A DNA stretch of 5,323 nt from Thermoplasmata archaeon (GTDB lineage: Archaea > Thermoplasmatota > Thermoplasmata > GCA-020350865): assembly GCA_020350865.1 (NCBI GenBank), contig CP070726.1, positions 537,149 to 542,471 on the forward strand, written 5' to 3'. Each line of letters starts with the position of its first letter. The first letter of the stretch is position 1. Of this stretch, positions 1-5,323 are shown piece after piece. The notes beneath the pieces were generated by a model. It made no database searches and was not told the DNA's origin. It worked only from the letters and a program-made list of their open reading frames with translations. The position numbers and the translations under genes are program-made.

Positions 1-54
1 ATCGGGTATCTCGTTTTCTCCCGTCCCCCCGCTGTCTACTATCATAATATAATC
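1..54 (-). repeat. Ig-like repeat 4, cut by window edge (residues 1625-1642)
   Basis: The last 18 visible residues, DYIMIVDSGGTGENEIPD, match the first strand of repeats 2 and 3 (DYIAIVDTQGTGANEI). They begin exactly 101 residues after the start of repeat 3, so the array continues beyond the window. How many more units follow cannot be seen. Confidence 0.8.
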
Positions 55-3000
55 CAGGATGGGAGGATTGACGGTGAAGTTCACCACATCCGAGTGGCCC
101 TGGCCGTCCTCGGCAGTCCAAGTGGCATAACCTTCGTCAGACCCAGAATAGAAGGTGGAATTTACACCGGAATTCGGATTTGTGGAGGCAGAGGAGCCCA
201 GGTTATCCACTGACCATACTACCGATATATCCCCGATGTAGCCTCCGCTCACGTTGTAAGCCGCAGCCCATCCCTCAATGGAGACCCCCACATCCACGAA
301 TTGATCCTGGATTTCTGAAAAGCCTGCATCAGCCGTATCCACAATGAGGATCCAATCCACCGTATATTCAGTGATTGTGAACTCCACTGTGTCATTGTGG
401 CCCTGACCATCGTCCGCAATCCATATGGCAGTGCCGGGAGTGAGGTTGGCATCAAATGTGGAATTCATACCAGTCAAGGGATAGGTGGTGGCTGTGGAGG
501 TGACGTTTTCAACAGACCAAGTCACCGAGATATCGCTGACGTACCCGCCTGTGTCATTGAAGGCGGCAGCCCAACCTTCAATGGAAAAGCCCACAGATAC
601 GGTCTGGTTGGTAATCTCGTTTGCCCCTGTACCCTGTGTGTCCACAATGGCGATGTAATCGATTTCCCAGTCAAGCACATGCAGGATGCCTGTCTCGTTC
701 ATGATCATAGGATCGTTTACATAGGTGGCATTGACCATGCAATACCCCGGTGCCACAGCAGTGAAGGATGTAAAAGTGCTGGGTCCTGCATCCATGGTTC
801 CCACACCAGTGTCGTTGCAGCTCCAGAGTACATTCACATCCCCGATGTACCCTTCGGTGTTATTGAAGCCGTGGGCATAGAAGGTTTCATTTTCCCCGGG
901 TAAATATTCCCTATCACTCACCCAGTCACCCCCCGAGCCTGCCGTGTCGTTGATAATGATATAATCAAGGGCGGCGAAGACGTCCACTGCATAGAAGTTC
1001 CAGGCCAGGTTGTTCTTCTCGTTTCTTTCGTTGATGTCGTTGAGCGGGTCCACCTCCACGATGAAGTTGAAATAATCCGCAGGGGAGGCAAACCAGGGGA
1101 CTGTAACAAGGACCTCTTCATAGCCGTTGACATTCGAAATCGTGGCATTGTGGACAATTGTTTCGCCGGGGTCGTACTGTCCGTTGTCGTTTTCATCGAT
1201 TGTAATCCGTAACAGGACGCCAGTGGCATTTACCGATGCCAGATTCGAGACCCTCACAGTTATGTCCGCCCATGTGTTGTTGTTGCCCGGTGTTTCCGGA
1301 TCAAACTTGATGTCCCCGTGGAATACGGCGAGATCGGCATTGGTGGGGGGGCCGAACTTGAATATCTCTCCTTCCTGCGTTGATTGATACACATATCCGT
1401 TGGCCACCGAAGGACCAGCATAATAACCGGTTGTGTCGTGATAATAATACCAAAATATGTCTGTGGTGCCGTCACCGTTGCCCACCGCGTCCAATGCGTA
1501 TAAATATCCCCAGTTCCAAAGACCCAATCCGGGCACAAAAACCTTGCCATCGGCTACAGCAGGGGTTCCACGCTGCTCGCCCGGAGGGTCAATGTTCCAG
1601 ATCAAATCATAAGGGACTAAAGGAGGATCGGAATAACCTTCGTCGAAATCCCCGCTGCCGGGCATGGTTCCTCCGATCCCGTTTCCGTTATCGTCCGGGG
1701 TGGCATCGTAGCAGGAGATGTTCTCGTTGTACGGGACAACGTATATTCTGTCGTTCCAGTATGCAGGGGCCGCATTGAAGTTCCCCTGTCCGCTGGTGTC
1801 TGTGGCTTCCCAGTTGATGATGCCTGTCGTGGCATTTATGCTGTAGATATTCGGTGCACCGTCGGTTGTTAACCATATTGTATCGTTGTGATAGGCCGGT
1901 GCGGTCCTTACGCTTCCGTCCACTGCTGTTGACCACAGCAGATCGTAGGGCACTCCATCGGGATCATCGAACCCCTCATCAACCATATCGGTCGGATCCG
2001 CATCAAAACCCAACACATTCAGGCCCAAGGAGGTGGCCAGCGGTAGCACTAGCTTTCCCTCGGCATATGTCGGGGCCGCCGCCCACTCGCCAACCTCGTA
2101 CTCCCATATCCTGTCCGCCATTCCTACTATATCTGTATCGTTCAGCCCCATTGTCTCGTTGTCACCGTCAAACAATCCGTTGACATCAAAGGCGTAGAGG
2201 GTTTCCTCATCCGATGAATCGCTGTACAGCCAGATATACACGGTTTCCCCTTCAACAGTGGGGTTGGACGTGGAGAGCGGCCCGTCACAGTAAAAGGCCC
2301 AGAGCACATCGGCATTCCACGTTCCCTGGGCATTATGCGGTATGGCAGCCTCCGCCACCCCGTCATCACCGTCCGAAAGACCCTCGATATCAAAGAGAAG
2401 AAATGAATATTGATCGTGCTCGTCCGACACCCCGAAAACACCATACGTATTTAATGCGGGTATCCAGGCCACTGACATGGAGTCATCCGCGAAATCAGTG
2501 GAATCATACAACCAGTATCTCCATTCCAGTTGACCGTTCGTCTCATTTAGACTGTACCAGTAGTTGCGTTGGTCTCCGTAGAAGACATGTCCGTCAAATA
2601 CCGCCGGGGAGCTACGCACTTCACGGGGGTATCCCGGGGCAGATATCCAGGCCACGCTGTTGGTATCGGGGGCGTCGATGGGGGAATAGGATGTCTTGTT
2701 GGCGTAATGTTTATCCTGGGGCCAATCGTCATATATCGGCACAGAGTGATCGATTATGAAATCGTCGTCCGAGGTGTCGAACGCGCCCAGTTCCCTTGCA
2801 TCGATTGCCTCCACCTTCACCCTGTAGGTTGTCCCGTCGGGCCATGGCATTGTATCAAAGGCCCAGTCCCTCACATGGGTTCCCAAACCCTGGGCCAGGG
2901 GAATATTGTAGGCTATGCCGCTATCGGTGGAGAGCCATATGTTGAACGTCATATTTTCATGCTCAGGATCCGAGGCGGTCCAGTTGATCATGTGCACACC

Positions 3001-4926
3001 GTTCCAGACCTCGTCTCCGTTAGGGGAGGTAACTGTAACCATGGGAAGGTCATTGATGGTGTCAATTGTGAAATTCCAAACCTCGGACCAGTCACTTCTT
3101 GCTTCAAACTCGTCCACTGCCCTCACCTTCCACCACCATGTGTCATCGGAAAGTGCAACCTCAAGATGCGAGGCTTCCACGTTTGTGTATTTGTATAAGG
3201 GATCACCGAAATCATTAGTATCATTTATTTCAACTGTATAGCTTACATGGTCACCCTCGGGATCAGTGGATTCCGACCAGTCCAGCACAAGACCAGAGGT
3301 AGTTCTAATCGATCTATCCTCTGGACTGTAGAGAACAGGAGCTTCCGGCGGATTGTTAAGGTCACCTGCTCCAAATACGTGTAGAAGTTCGTCATCACCG
3401 CCGACATAGATATTGCCTTTGGCAACCGAACAAGATGTTTCTATCTGGGCAGAAAAGACGGCGGTGTTGTTCCAAATTTCGATACCTGTGACTTCATCAA
3501 CAACTGCTAAACTAGGATTGCCCCAGTTGCCTCGAGTGGTGATGACGACTTTTCCATCTGCTACTGCGGGTGAATTCCAGTATATGTCCCCCTGTGCATC
3601 ATGTGTCCATATGACATGTGTGTGATCAACACTTCCATTCTGTTCAAGTGCAAAAAGTTTATTATTAGCAACATCAGAGGATGCTATACCTATGTATACT
3701 TTATCGTTATGAAGGGCAGGGGTGGAGGCAGCGTAGATATTCGTAGCTCCTCCCAGTTGGAAGCTCCAAATGAGGTCATAAGTTGCAGCTGGCAAATCAA
3801 TTAAACCTTCATCATTATCTAACACATCAATAATGTTATCCCCGTTGTCGTCAGGTGTTGCATCATAACAGTAGAGGATTGTTGGATTGCTTCTAGTAAT
3901 GAAAAAAATCCTATCGTCATCTGCACCCAGGCCCCCGACTTCCAATGCAGGACCGCCCATTACCTGACCTCCATGGAGGCTGCTTTGCCATGCTATACTT
4001 GTAGAACCCAAAGTTCCCACCGCATCGAGGGCATATATGGTATTCTGTACACCCGTACCATCGTTAATCAAGAATATCATTGGATTATCATTTACATCAT
4101 AGCCCAAGGTGGGATGATTTAATGAAAATCCATCACCTGTGGGATCCACCCATGTCCATATCGTTGAGCCGTCTGCAGCATTTAGGCAGAAAGCGGTTCC
4201 ATCGTTCGTGCCCAGGTAGATTACATAGCCCCCCAGTGCTGGGACATCTGCGATGAGAGGGGAATGTCTGTAGGAGCCATACGAAAGAGTAACTTCCCAG
4301 ATGATATCATATTCAGCTGCGGGGGGATCATCCTGGCCTTCATCATTATCAAATGCATCAATAACACCATCGTTATTGTCGTCAGGGTCAGCATCGAAAC
4401 CATAGAACATATTATTACCACCAGAACTCTGACTCGCAAATACCATAAGGCCATATCCCGGCACCTCAGCAACAGCGGGGGAGCCTCTCCATGGCCAAAA
4501 GTTACCGCTGTTGTACTTCCAAAACCAATTATCACTCTCATTCAATCCATAGAAGGTGTAATCATCCCCAGGTCCAAAACCGTTTCCAAAGAACACCCAG
4601 TCACCCACAACCGCAGGTGTGGCTTCGATATCCCCTCCCGAATCAAAGGTATATGCAGTTGTGTTTCCCGGTACGGTAACACTCGGATCCTGGGCCCCTG
4701 TCATGTGAACATTGTGGTGGAACATGGGCCAGTCCCAGCTCTCAACCCCGGCCCTTGTGCTTCTTTGTTCAAATTGTAGAGAATTTCCATCGGAGGTTTC
4801 TCCCTCATTTAGATATTGAACCCCATTGAATTCAGGATTCGAAATAACGCCGGAAAACACTCCCATTATTAATAAAAATACAAAGCAGGTGGCTTGTACC
4901 TTGCTAGCCATGTTCTTACCCATCAT
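1..4926 (-). CDS. Giant secreted multidomain protein: two PQQ-like beta-propellers, Fn3-like, CARDB and tandem Ig-like repeats (3' end outside window)
   Basis: Read directly, this frame is open for 1642 codons from ATG at 4926-4924 to the window edge, with an in-frame TAG just upstream (4938-4936), so the 5' end is complete and the C-terminus is missing. Modules in order: signal peptide (1-29), eight-motif propeller (65-519), two Fn3/Ig-like modules (527-622, 626-726), second eight-motif propeller (732-1192), CARDB-like module (1198-1315), and about 101-residue Ig-like repeats from 1321. Family knowledge: such modules occur in exported archaeal and bacterial surface proteins, where propellers and Ig folds serve as binding and stalk units. 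No enzyme motif is visible. Cysteines are few (C14, C247, C353, C499, C880, C1072, C1370, C1396) and Asn-X-Ser/Thr sequons abundant, as expected for an archaeal extracellular glycoprotein. Two further in-frame ATGs (4923-4921, 4911-4909) are alternative starts. The specific ligand or role cannot be told from the sequence. I am sure of the gene, fairly sure of export, and unsure of function. Confidence 0.95.
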   Translation of the reverse strand, partial: MMGKNMASKVQATCFVFLLIMGVFSGVISNPEFNGVQYLNEGETSDGNSLQFEQRSTRAGVESWDWPMFHHNVHMTGAQDPSVTVPGNTTAYTFDSGGDIEATPAVVGDWVFFGNGFGPGDDYTFYGLNESDNWFWKYNSGNFWPWRGSPAVAEVPGYGLMVFASQSSGGNNMFYGFDADPDDNNDGVIDAFDNDEGQDDPPAAEYDIIWEVTLSYGSYRHSPLIADVPALGGYVIYLGTNDGTAFCLNAADGSTIWTWVDPTGDGFSLNHPTLGYDVNDNPMIFLINDGTGVQNTIYALDAVGTLGSTSIAWQSSLHGGQVMGGPALEVGGLGADDDRIFFITRSNPTILYCYDATPDDNGDNIIDVLDNDEGLIDLPAATYDLIWSFQLGGATNIYAASTPALHNDKVYIGIASSDVANNKLFALEQNGSVDHTHVIWTHDAQGDIYWNSPAVADGKVVITTRGNWGNPSLAVVDEVTGIEIWNNTAVFSAQIETSCSVAKGNIYVGGDDELLHVFGAGDLNNPPEAPVLYSPEDRSIRTTSGLVLDWSESTDPEGDHVSYTVEINDTNDFGDPLYKYTNVEASHLEVALSDDTWWWKVRAVDEFEARSDWSEVWNFTIDTINDLPMVTVTSPNGDEVWNGVHMINWTASDPEHENMTFNIWLSTDSGIAYNIPLAQGLGTHVRDWAFDTMPWPDGTTYRVKVEAIDARELGAFDTSDDDFIIDHSVPIYDDWPQDKHYANKTSYSPIDAPDTNSVAWISAPGYPREVRSSPAVFDGHVFYGDQRNYWYSLNETNGQLEWRYWLYDSTDFADDSMSVAWIPALNTYGVFGVSDEHDQYSFLLFDIEGLSDGDDGVAEAAIPHNAQGTWNADVLWAFYCDGPLSTSNPTVEGETVYIWLYSDSSDEETLYAFDVNGLFDGDNETMGLNDTDIVGMADRIWEYEVGEWAAAPTYAEGKLVLPLATSLGLNVLGFDADPTDMVDEGFDDPDGVPYDLLWSTAVDGSVRTAPAYHNDTIWLTTDGAPNIYSINATTGIINWEATDTSGQGNFNAAPAYWNDRIYVVPYNENISCYDATPDDNGNGIGGTMPGSGDFDEGYSDPPLVPYDLIWNIDPPGEQRGTPAVADGKVFVPGLGLWNWGYLYALDAVGNGDGTTDIFWYYYHDTTGYYAGPSVANGYVYQSTQEGEIFKFGPPTNADLAVFHGDIKFDPETPGNNNTWADITVRVSNLASVNATGVLLRITIDENDNGQYDPGETIVHNATISNVNGYEEVLVTVPWFASPADYFNFIVEVDPLNDINERNEKNNLAWNFYAVDVFAALDYIIINDTAGSGGDWVSDREYLPGENETFYAHGFNNTEGYIGDVNVLWSCNDTGVGTMDAGPSTFTSFTAVAPGYCMVNATYVNDPMIMNETGILHVLDWEIDYIAIVDTQGTGANEITNQTVSVGFSIEGWAAAFNDTGGYVSDISVTWSVENVTSTATTYPLTGMNSTFDANLTPGTAIWIADDGQGHNDTVEFTITEYTVDWILIVDTADAGFSEIQDQFVDVGVSIEGWAAAYNVSGGYIGDISVVWSVDNLGSSASTNPNSGVNSTFYSGSDEGYATWTAEDGQGHSDVVNFTVNPPILDYIMIVDSGGTGENEIPD
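55..357 (-). repeat. Ig-like repeat 3 (residues 1524-1624)
   Basis: This unit starts DWILIVDTADAG and contains VGVSIEGWAAAYNVSGGY, DISVVWSVDN and AEDGQGHSDVVNFT, matching repeat 2 along its whole length. It has three sequons (N1557, N1589, N1616) and no cysteine. Confidence 0.85.
358..660 (-). repeat. Ig-like repeat 2 (residues 1423-1523)
   Basis: This 101-residue unit starts DYIAIVDTQGTGANEI and contains VGFSIEGWAAAFNDTGGY, DISVTWSVEN and ADDGQGHNDTVEFT. Aligned without gaps to repeat 3, I count 55 of 101 identical residues. It has six sequons (N1440, N1457, N1474, N1488, N1494, N1511) and no cysteine. It is an Ig-like beta sandwich by pattern, probably a stalk unit. Confidence 0.85.
661..966 (-). 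repeat. Ig-like repeat 1 (residues 1321-1422)
   Basis: First of the tandem units, beginning DYIIINDTAGSGGDW, with the conserved core FYAHGFNNTEGYIGDVNVLWSC. It is 102 residues long and more diverged than the next two. Unlike them it has two cysteines, C1370 (two residues after the conserved Trp) and C1396 (in GYC, near the strand that reads GTA or GYA in the others), which could form an Ig-type disulfide. It contains six Asn-X-Ser/Thr sequons. Confidence 0.8.
982..1335 (-). other. CARDB-like module with an EF-hand-like loop (residues 1198-1315)
   Basis: The module starts DLAVFHGDIKFDPETPGNNN, continues with ITVRVSNLASVNATGVLLRI, and ends with FIVEVDPLNDINERNEKNN. These are the hallmarks of CARDB domains: a V-x-V-x-N strand after an opening DL strand, and a closing V-D-P-x-x-x-I-x-E-x-N-E-x-N-N. 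Within it, D1244 to E1255 reads DENDNGQYDPGE, an exact fit to a 12-residue EF-hand loop, with ligands at positions 1, 3, 5, 9 and 12. CARDB domains are thought to mediate cell-surface adhesion or protein contact. The module forms the joint between propeller 2 and the repeat stalk. Confidence 0.85.
1597..1707 (-). repeat. Acidic insert in propeller 2, copy B (residues 1074-1110)
   Basis: DATPDDNGNGIGG... then DFDEGYSDPP and YDLIW match the propeller-1 inserts at both ends. D1078, N1080, N1082 and G1083 keep the first half of the calcium-loop spacing, but position 9 is Gly (G1086) and the middle is expanded with Gly/Pro/Ser. Calcium binding is therefore less certain than in the first two copies. 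Confidence 0.6.
1933..2004 (-). repeat. Acidic insert in propeller 2, copy A (residues 975-998)
   Basis: DADPTDMVDEGFDDPDGVPYDLLW keeps the start (DADP) and end (DEG ... YDLLW) of the propeller-1 inserts but lacks the DDNGDG core. It looks like a shortened or decayed member of the same insert family, at the same place in its blade. Confidence 0.55.
2749..3051 (-). other. Fn3/Ig-like module 2 (residues 626-726)
   Basis: The sequence DLPMVTVTSPNGDEVWNGVHMINWTASDPEH is a familiar opening for Ig-like modules of archaeal and bacterial surface proteins (P-x-V-x-V-x-x-P-N-G-x-E-x-W-x-G, then I-x-W-x-A-x-D-P-E). It ends with YRVKVEAIDARELGAFDTSDDDFIID, matching the usual Y-x-V-x-V-x-A-x-D final strands and D-x-S-D-x-x-F-x-I linker. 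It leads straight into propeller 2. Function is inferred as structural or binding. Confidence 0.75.
3061..3348 (-). other. Fibronectin type III / Ig-like module 1 (residues 527-622)
   Basis: The segment starts with PEAPVLYSPEDRS and contains LDWSESTDPEGDHVSYTVEI, then WWWKVRAVDEFEARSDWSEVWNFTID. The W-S-x-S-x-D-P-E-G-D-x-V-x-Y pattern, and the closing strands W-x-V-R-A-x-D followed by W-S-x-x-W-x-F, are typical of Fn3-like modules in exported prokaryotic proteins. It links propeller 1 to the second Fn3/Ig-like module and probably acts as a spacer or binding unit. DNA composition changes within this module (see findings). Confidence 0.75.
3766..3864 (-). repeat. Asp/Asn-rich calcium-loop-like insert, copy 2 (residues 355-387)
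   Basis: The segment DATPDDNGDNIIDVLDNDEG followed by YDLIW closely matches copy 1 in sequence and in position within its blade. D359, N361, D363, D367 and D370 occupy the calcium-ligand spacing; N364 replaces the usual Gly. The DNA is also similar: both copies contain CCTTCATCATTATC and GTCGTCAGG on the + strand at matching offsets, so the two blades probably arose by duplication. Confidence 0.7.
4297..4395 (-). repeat. Asp/Asn-rich calcium-loop-like insert, copy 1 (residues 178-210)
   Basis: Between two propeller strands the protein reads DADPDDNNDGVIDAFDNDEG and continues to YDIIW. Residues D182, N184, D186, G187, D190 and D193 follow the spacing of a 12-residue EF-hand or dockerin-type calcium loop (D-x-N-x-D-G-x-x-D-x-x-D). 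This lengthens its blade by about 25 residues. The same element recurs at 355-387 and, more degenerate, in propeller 2. Calcium binding is inferred from the pattern. Confidence 0.7.
4840..4926 (-). other. N-terminal Sec-type signal peptide of the giant protein
   Basis: Residues 1-29 have a short basic n-region (K4, K9), followed by a hydrophobic stretch from about V10 to I28 containing CFVFLLIMGVF, then a polar Asn/Glu/Gly-rich segment. This is the layout of a Sec signal sequence. Cleavage is probably in the region 24-30, but I cannot place the exact site. C14 lies inside the hydrophobic core and is not in a lipobox, so a lipoprotein anchor is unlikely. Signal and mature protein both keep this layout if the third ATG (residue 6) is the true start. 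Confidence 0.85.
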
Positions 4927-4929
4927 ATC

Positions 4930-4935
4930 ATCACC
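4930..4935 (-). promoter_or_regulatory. Ribosome-binding site GGTGAT of the giant gene
   Basis: On the minus strand GGTGAT lies 3 bases before ATG at 4926 and 6 bases before the adjacent ATG at 4923. It is complementary to the archaeal/bacterial 16S rRNA 3' end (AUCACC). The spacing suits the second ATG slightly better, so initiation may occur at either. The third ATG (4911) is 18 bases away and less likely. Confidence 0.7.
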
Positions 4936-5005
4936 CTAACCATGTAAAAAACGTATCAGCATGTTATTCATGGTTCTGCAGCCCACAAATCATATCCTAA
5001 AGAAA

Positions 5006-5019
5006 GTATATAGTTTTTG
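5006..5019 (-). promoter_or_regulatory. Candidate archaeal promoter: BRE-like A-tract plus TATA box
   Basis: The minus strand reads CAAAAACTATATAC, an A-rich BRE-like stretch (5019-5014) followed by a TATA box (5013-5006). In archaea transcription starts about 25 bases downstream of the box, here near 4983, giving a leader of roughly 55-60 bases that contains the GGTGAT site. It sits in the 124-base gap between the two genes, which suggests the giant gene has its own promoter. The box is the only strong AT-rich candidate in the gap. I see no hairpin terminator for the upstream gene here, only a short T-run (TATTTT) after its stop. Confidence 0.55.
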
Positions 5020-5050
5020 TGGATTGATTTGGCAGTTGGAAAATATGTAA

Positions 5051-5323
5051 TTACAGCGGCACCTCCCACACACACTCCTGCGTGGCATGAACCCAGTATC
5101 CCCTGCACAACTCGAATTGATCCAAGGGCCCGATCTCCTCCCATTTCTTTGTTGCGGGGTCATGGGTCCAGACGGAGTCCACCTCCACGCTAAAAGTGAG
5201 GTTGTTAAGGGCTGCCGTCCTGTTCTTATTTGAAAGGGATGGGAAGCCGACCAGGTTCCAGCCGGGAAAGAGTGAAATGGATTGGTTTTCCATCGGTAAA
5301 AGGCCTGTGTAATAAAATATGAC
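5051..5323 (-). CDS. C-terminal end of a secreted or surface protein with a GWNLVG-type module (5' end outside window)
   Basis: The frame is open from the window edge to TAA at 5053-5051 and gives 90 residues starting VIFYYTGLLPMENQS. An ATG at 5293 lies in frame, but the homologous-looking strand VIFYYTGLLP upstream of it, and the truncated feel of the module if begun there, argue that this is the tail of a longer protein rather than a complete 80-residue one. The module has LFPGWNLVGFPSLSNKNRTAALNNL, then VWTHDPATKKWEEIGPLDQFELCRGYWVHATQECVWEVPL. The GWNLVG(F/Y)PS motif with a later GYWV-x-A and a W near the end is a recurrent C-terminal module of exported archaeal and some bacterial proteins; its exact role (anchoring or sorting) is not established to my knowledge. 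C-terminus and strand are clear; the protein's main function is unknown. Confidence 0.8.
   Translation of the reverse strand, partial: VIFYYTGLLPMENQSISLFPGWNLVGFPSLSNKNRTAALNNLTFSVEVDSVWTHDPATKKWEEIGPLDQFELCRGYWVHATQECVWEVPL

Larger units (their letters stand above)
1351..2733 (-). other. PQQ-like beta-propeller 2 (residues 732-1192)
   Basis: A shortened lead-in (DDWPQDKHYANKTSYSP, about 733-748) resembles the DWPMFHHN motif of propeller 1. Eight blade motifs follow near residues 774, 816, 889, 952, 1010, 1054, 1122 and 1172; the clearest are SSPAVFDGHVFYGD, TAPAYHNDTIWLT, AAPAYWNDRIYVV and GTPAVADGKVFVPG. Interblade segments such as NIYSINATTGIINW and YALDAVGNGDGTTDIFW are typical of the fold. 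Several blades hold acidic inserts (846-876, 914-941, 975-998, 1074-1110). It is much diverged from propeller 1 and more GC-rich in its DNA, so it is not a recent tandem copy. Confidence 0.85.
3370..4734 (-). other. PQQ-like beta-propeller 1 (residues 65-519)
   Basis: The module opens with DWPMFHHNVHMTG (65-77), a lead-in typical of PQQ-like propeller proteins. Eight blade motifs of the form (S/T)PAV-x-DGxVxxG follow, centred near residues 103, 149, 222, 271, 325, 402, 452 and 498; the best preserved is SPAVADGKVVI (452-462). Each is followed by a (Y/F)xLxxxxGxxxW strand pair, for example FCLNAADGSTIW. Eight motifs fit an eight-bladed propeller of the BamB / quinoprotein fold. Spacing is about 46-54 residues except for two of about 75, which contain Asp-rich inserts. 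The fold name does not imply quinone binding: a dehydrogenase-type active site was not seen, and a structural or ligand-binding role is more likely. Confidence 0.85.

Noticed and set aside
397..903. Open frame of 168 codons on the + strand
   Set aside because: It is antisense to the CARDB/Ig-repeat region of the giant gene, whose own frame gives clear domains and repeats. The + strand product shows no motif.
1..966. CRISPR array or DNA satellite
   Set aside because: The roughly 303-base periodicity is at protein level (about 54% identity between the best pair) with diverged DNA and no spacer pattern.
2214..2759. Open frame of 181 codons on the + strand
   Set aside because: It encodes an Arg/His/Pro-rich product typical of a shadow frame and overlaps the coding sequence of propeller 2.
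2569..3198. Open frame of 209 codons on the + strand, the longest closed one
   Set aside because: It runs opposite to Fn3/Ig-like module 2 and propeller 2 and is a by-product of their codon use; its Cys/His/Gly-rich sequence has no recognisable fold.
1351..4734. Quinone-dependent dehydrogenase activity, because of the PQQ-like repeats
   Set aside because: The repeats give the propeller fold only. I could not see an active-site signature, and the surrounding Fn3, CARDB and Ig modules point to an extracellular binding protein.
4927..5050. Small RNA or hairpin terminator in the intergenic gap
   Set aside because: No stable stem-loop or conserved RNA pattern is visible by eye; only the promoter-like elements and a short T-run are supportable.
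5051..5293. A complete 80-residue protein starting at ATG 5293
   Set aside because: The frame stays open to the window edge and the residues before this Met look like the preceding strand of the same module; there is no clear ribosome-binding site before it.

Overview
The window holds one very long protein-coding gene on the minus strand, which fills almost all of it, and the 3' end of a second minus-strand gene just upstream. The most likely source is an archaeon, probably of the Thermoplasmata / uncultured Euryarchaeota type. Three things suggest this: a GGTGAT ribosome-binding site next to the start, a TATA box with an A-rich BRE-like element at a sensible distance upstream, and secreted PQQ-like propeller, Fn3-like, CARDB and Ig-like modules rich in Asn-X-Ser/Thr sequons. 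The lineage is an inference from style; there is no marker gene here.

Layout, in the direction of transcription (high to low coordinates). Positions 5323-5051 encode the last 90 residues of a protein whose start lies outside the window; it ends in a GWNLVG-type module. A 124-base gap (5050-4927) carries a candidate archaeal promoter and the ribosome-binding site. From 4926 to 1 a single frame reads through without a stop for 1642 codons and runs off the window, so the protein is larger than what is seen. I translated the whole frame and found no frameshift.

The big protein is modular: signal peptide (about residues 1-29); first PQQ-like beta-propeller with eight blade motifs (65-519); two Fn3/Ig-like modules (527-622 and 626-726); second eight-motif propeller (732-1192); a CARDB-like module containing an EF-hand-like loop (1198-1315); then tandem Ig-like repeats of about 101 residues (from 1321), three complete and a fourth cut by the window edge. 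Some propeller blades carry Asp/Asn-rich inserts that resemble calcium-binding loops. The architecture suggests an exported, glycosylated, calcium-stabilised surface or extracellular protein used for binding or adhesion. No catalytic domain is visible. The two genes look like neighbouring secreted or cell-surface proteins, but with its own promoter candidate the big gene may be transcribed alone.

There are no RNA genes, insertion sequences, CRISPR arrays or origins that I can support.
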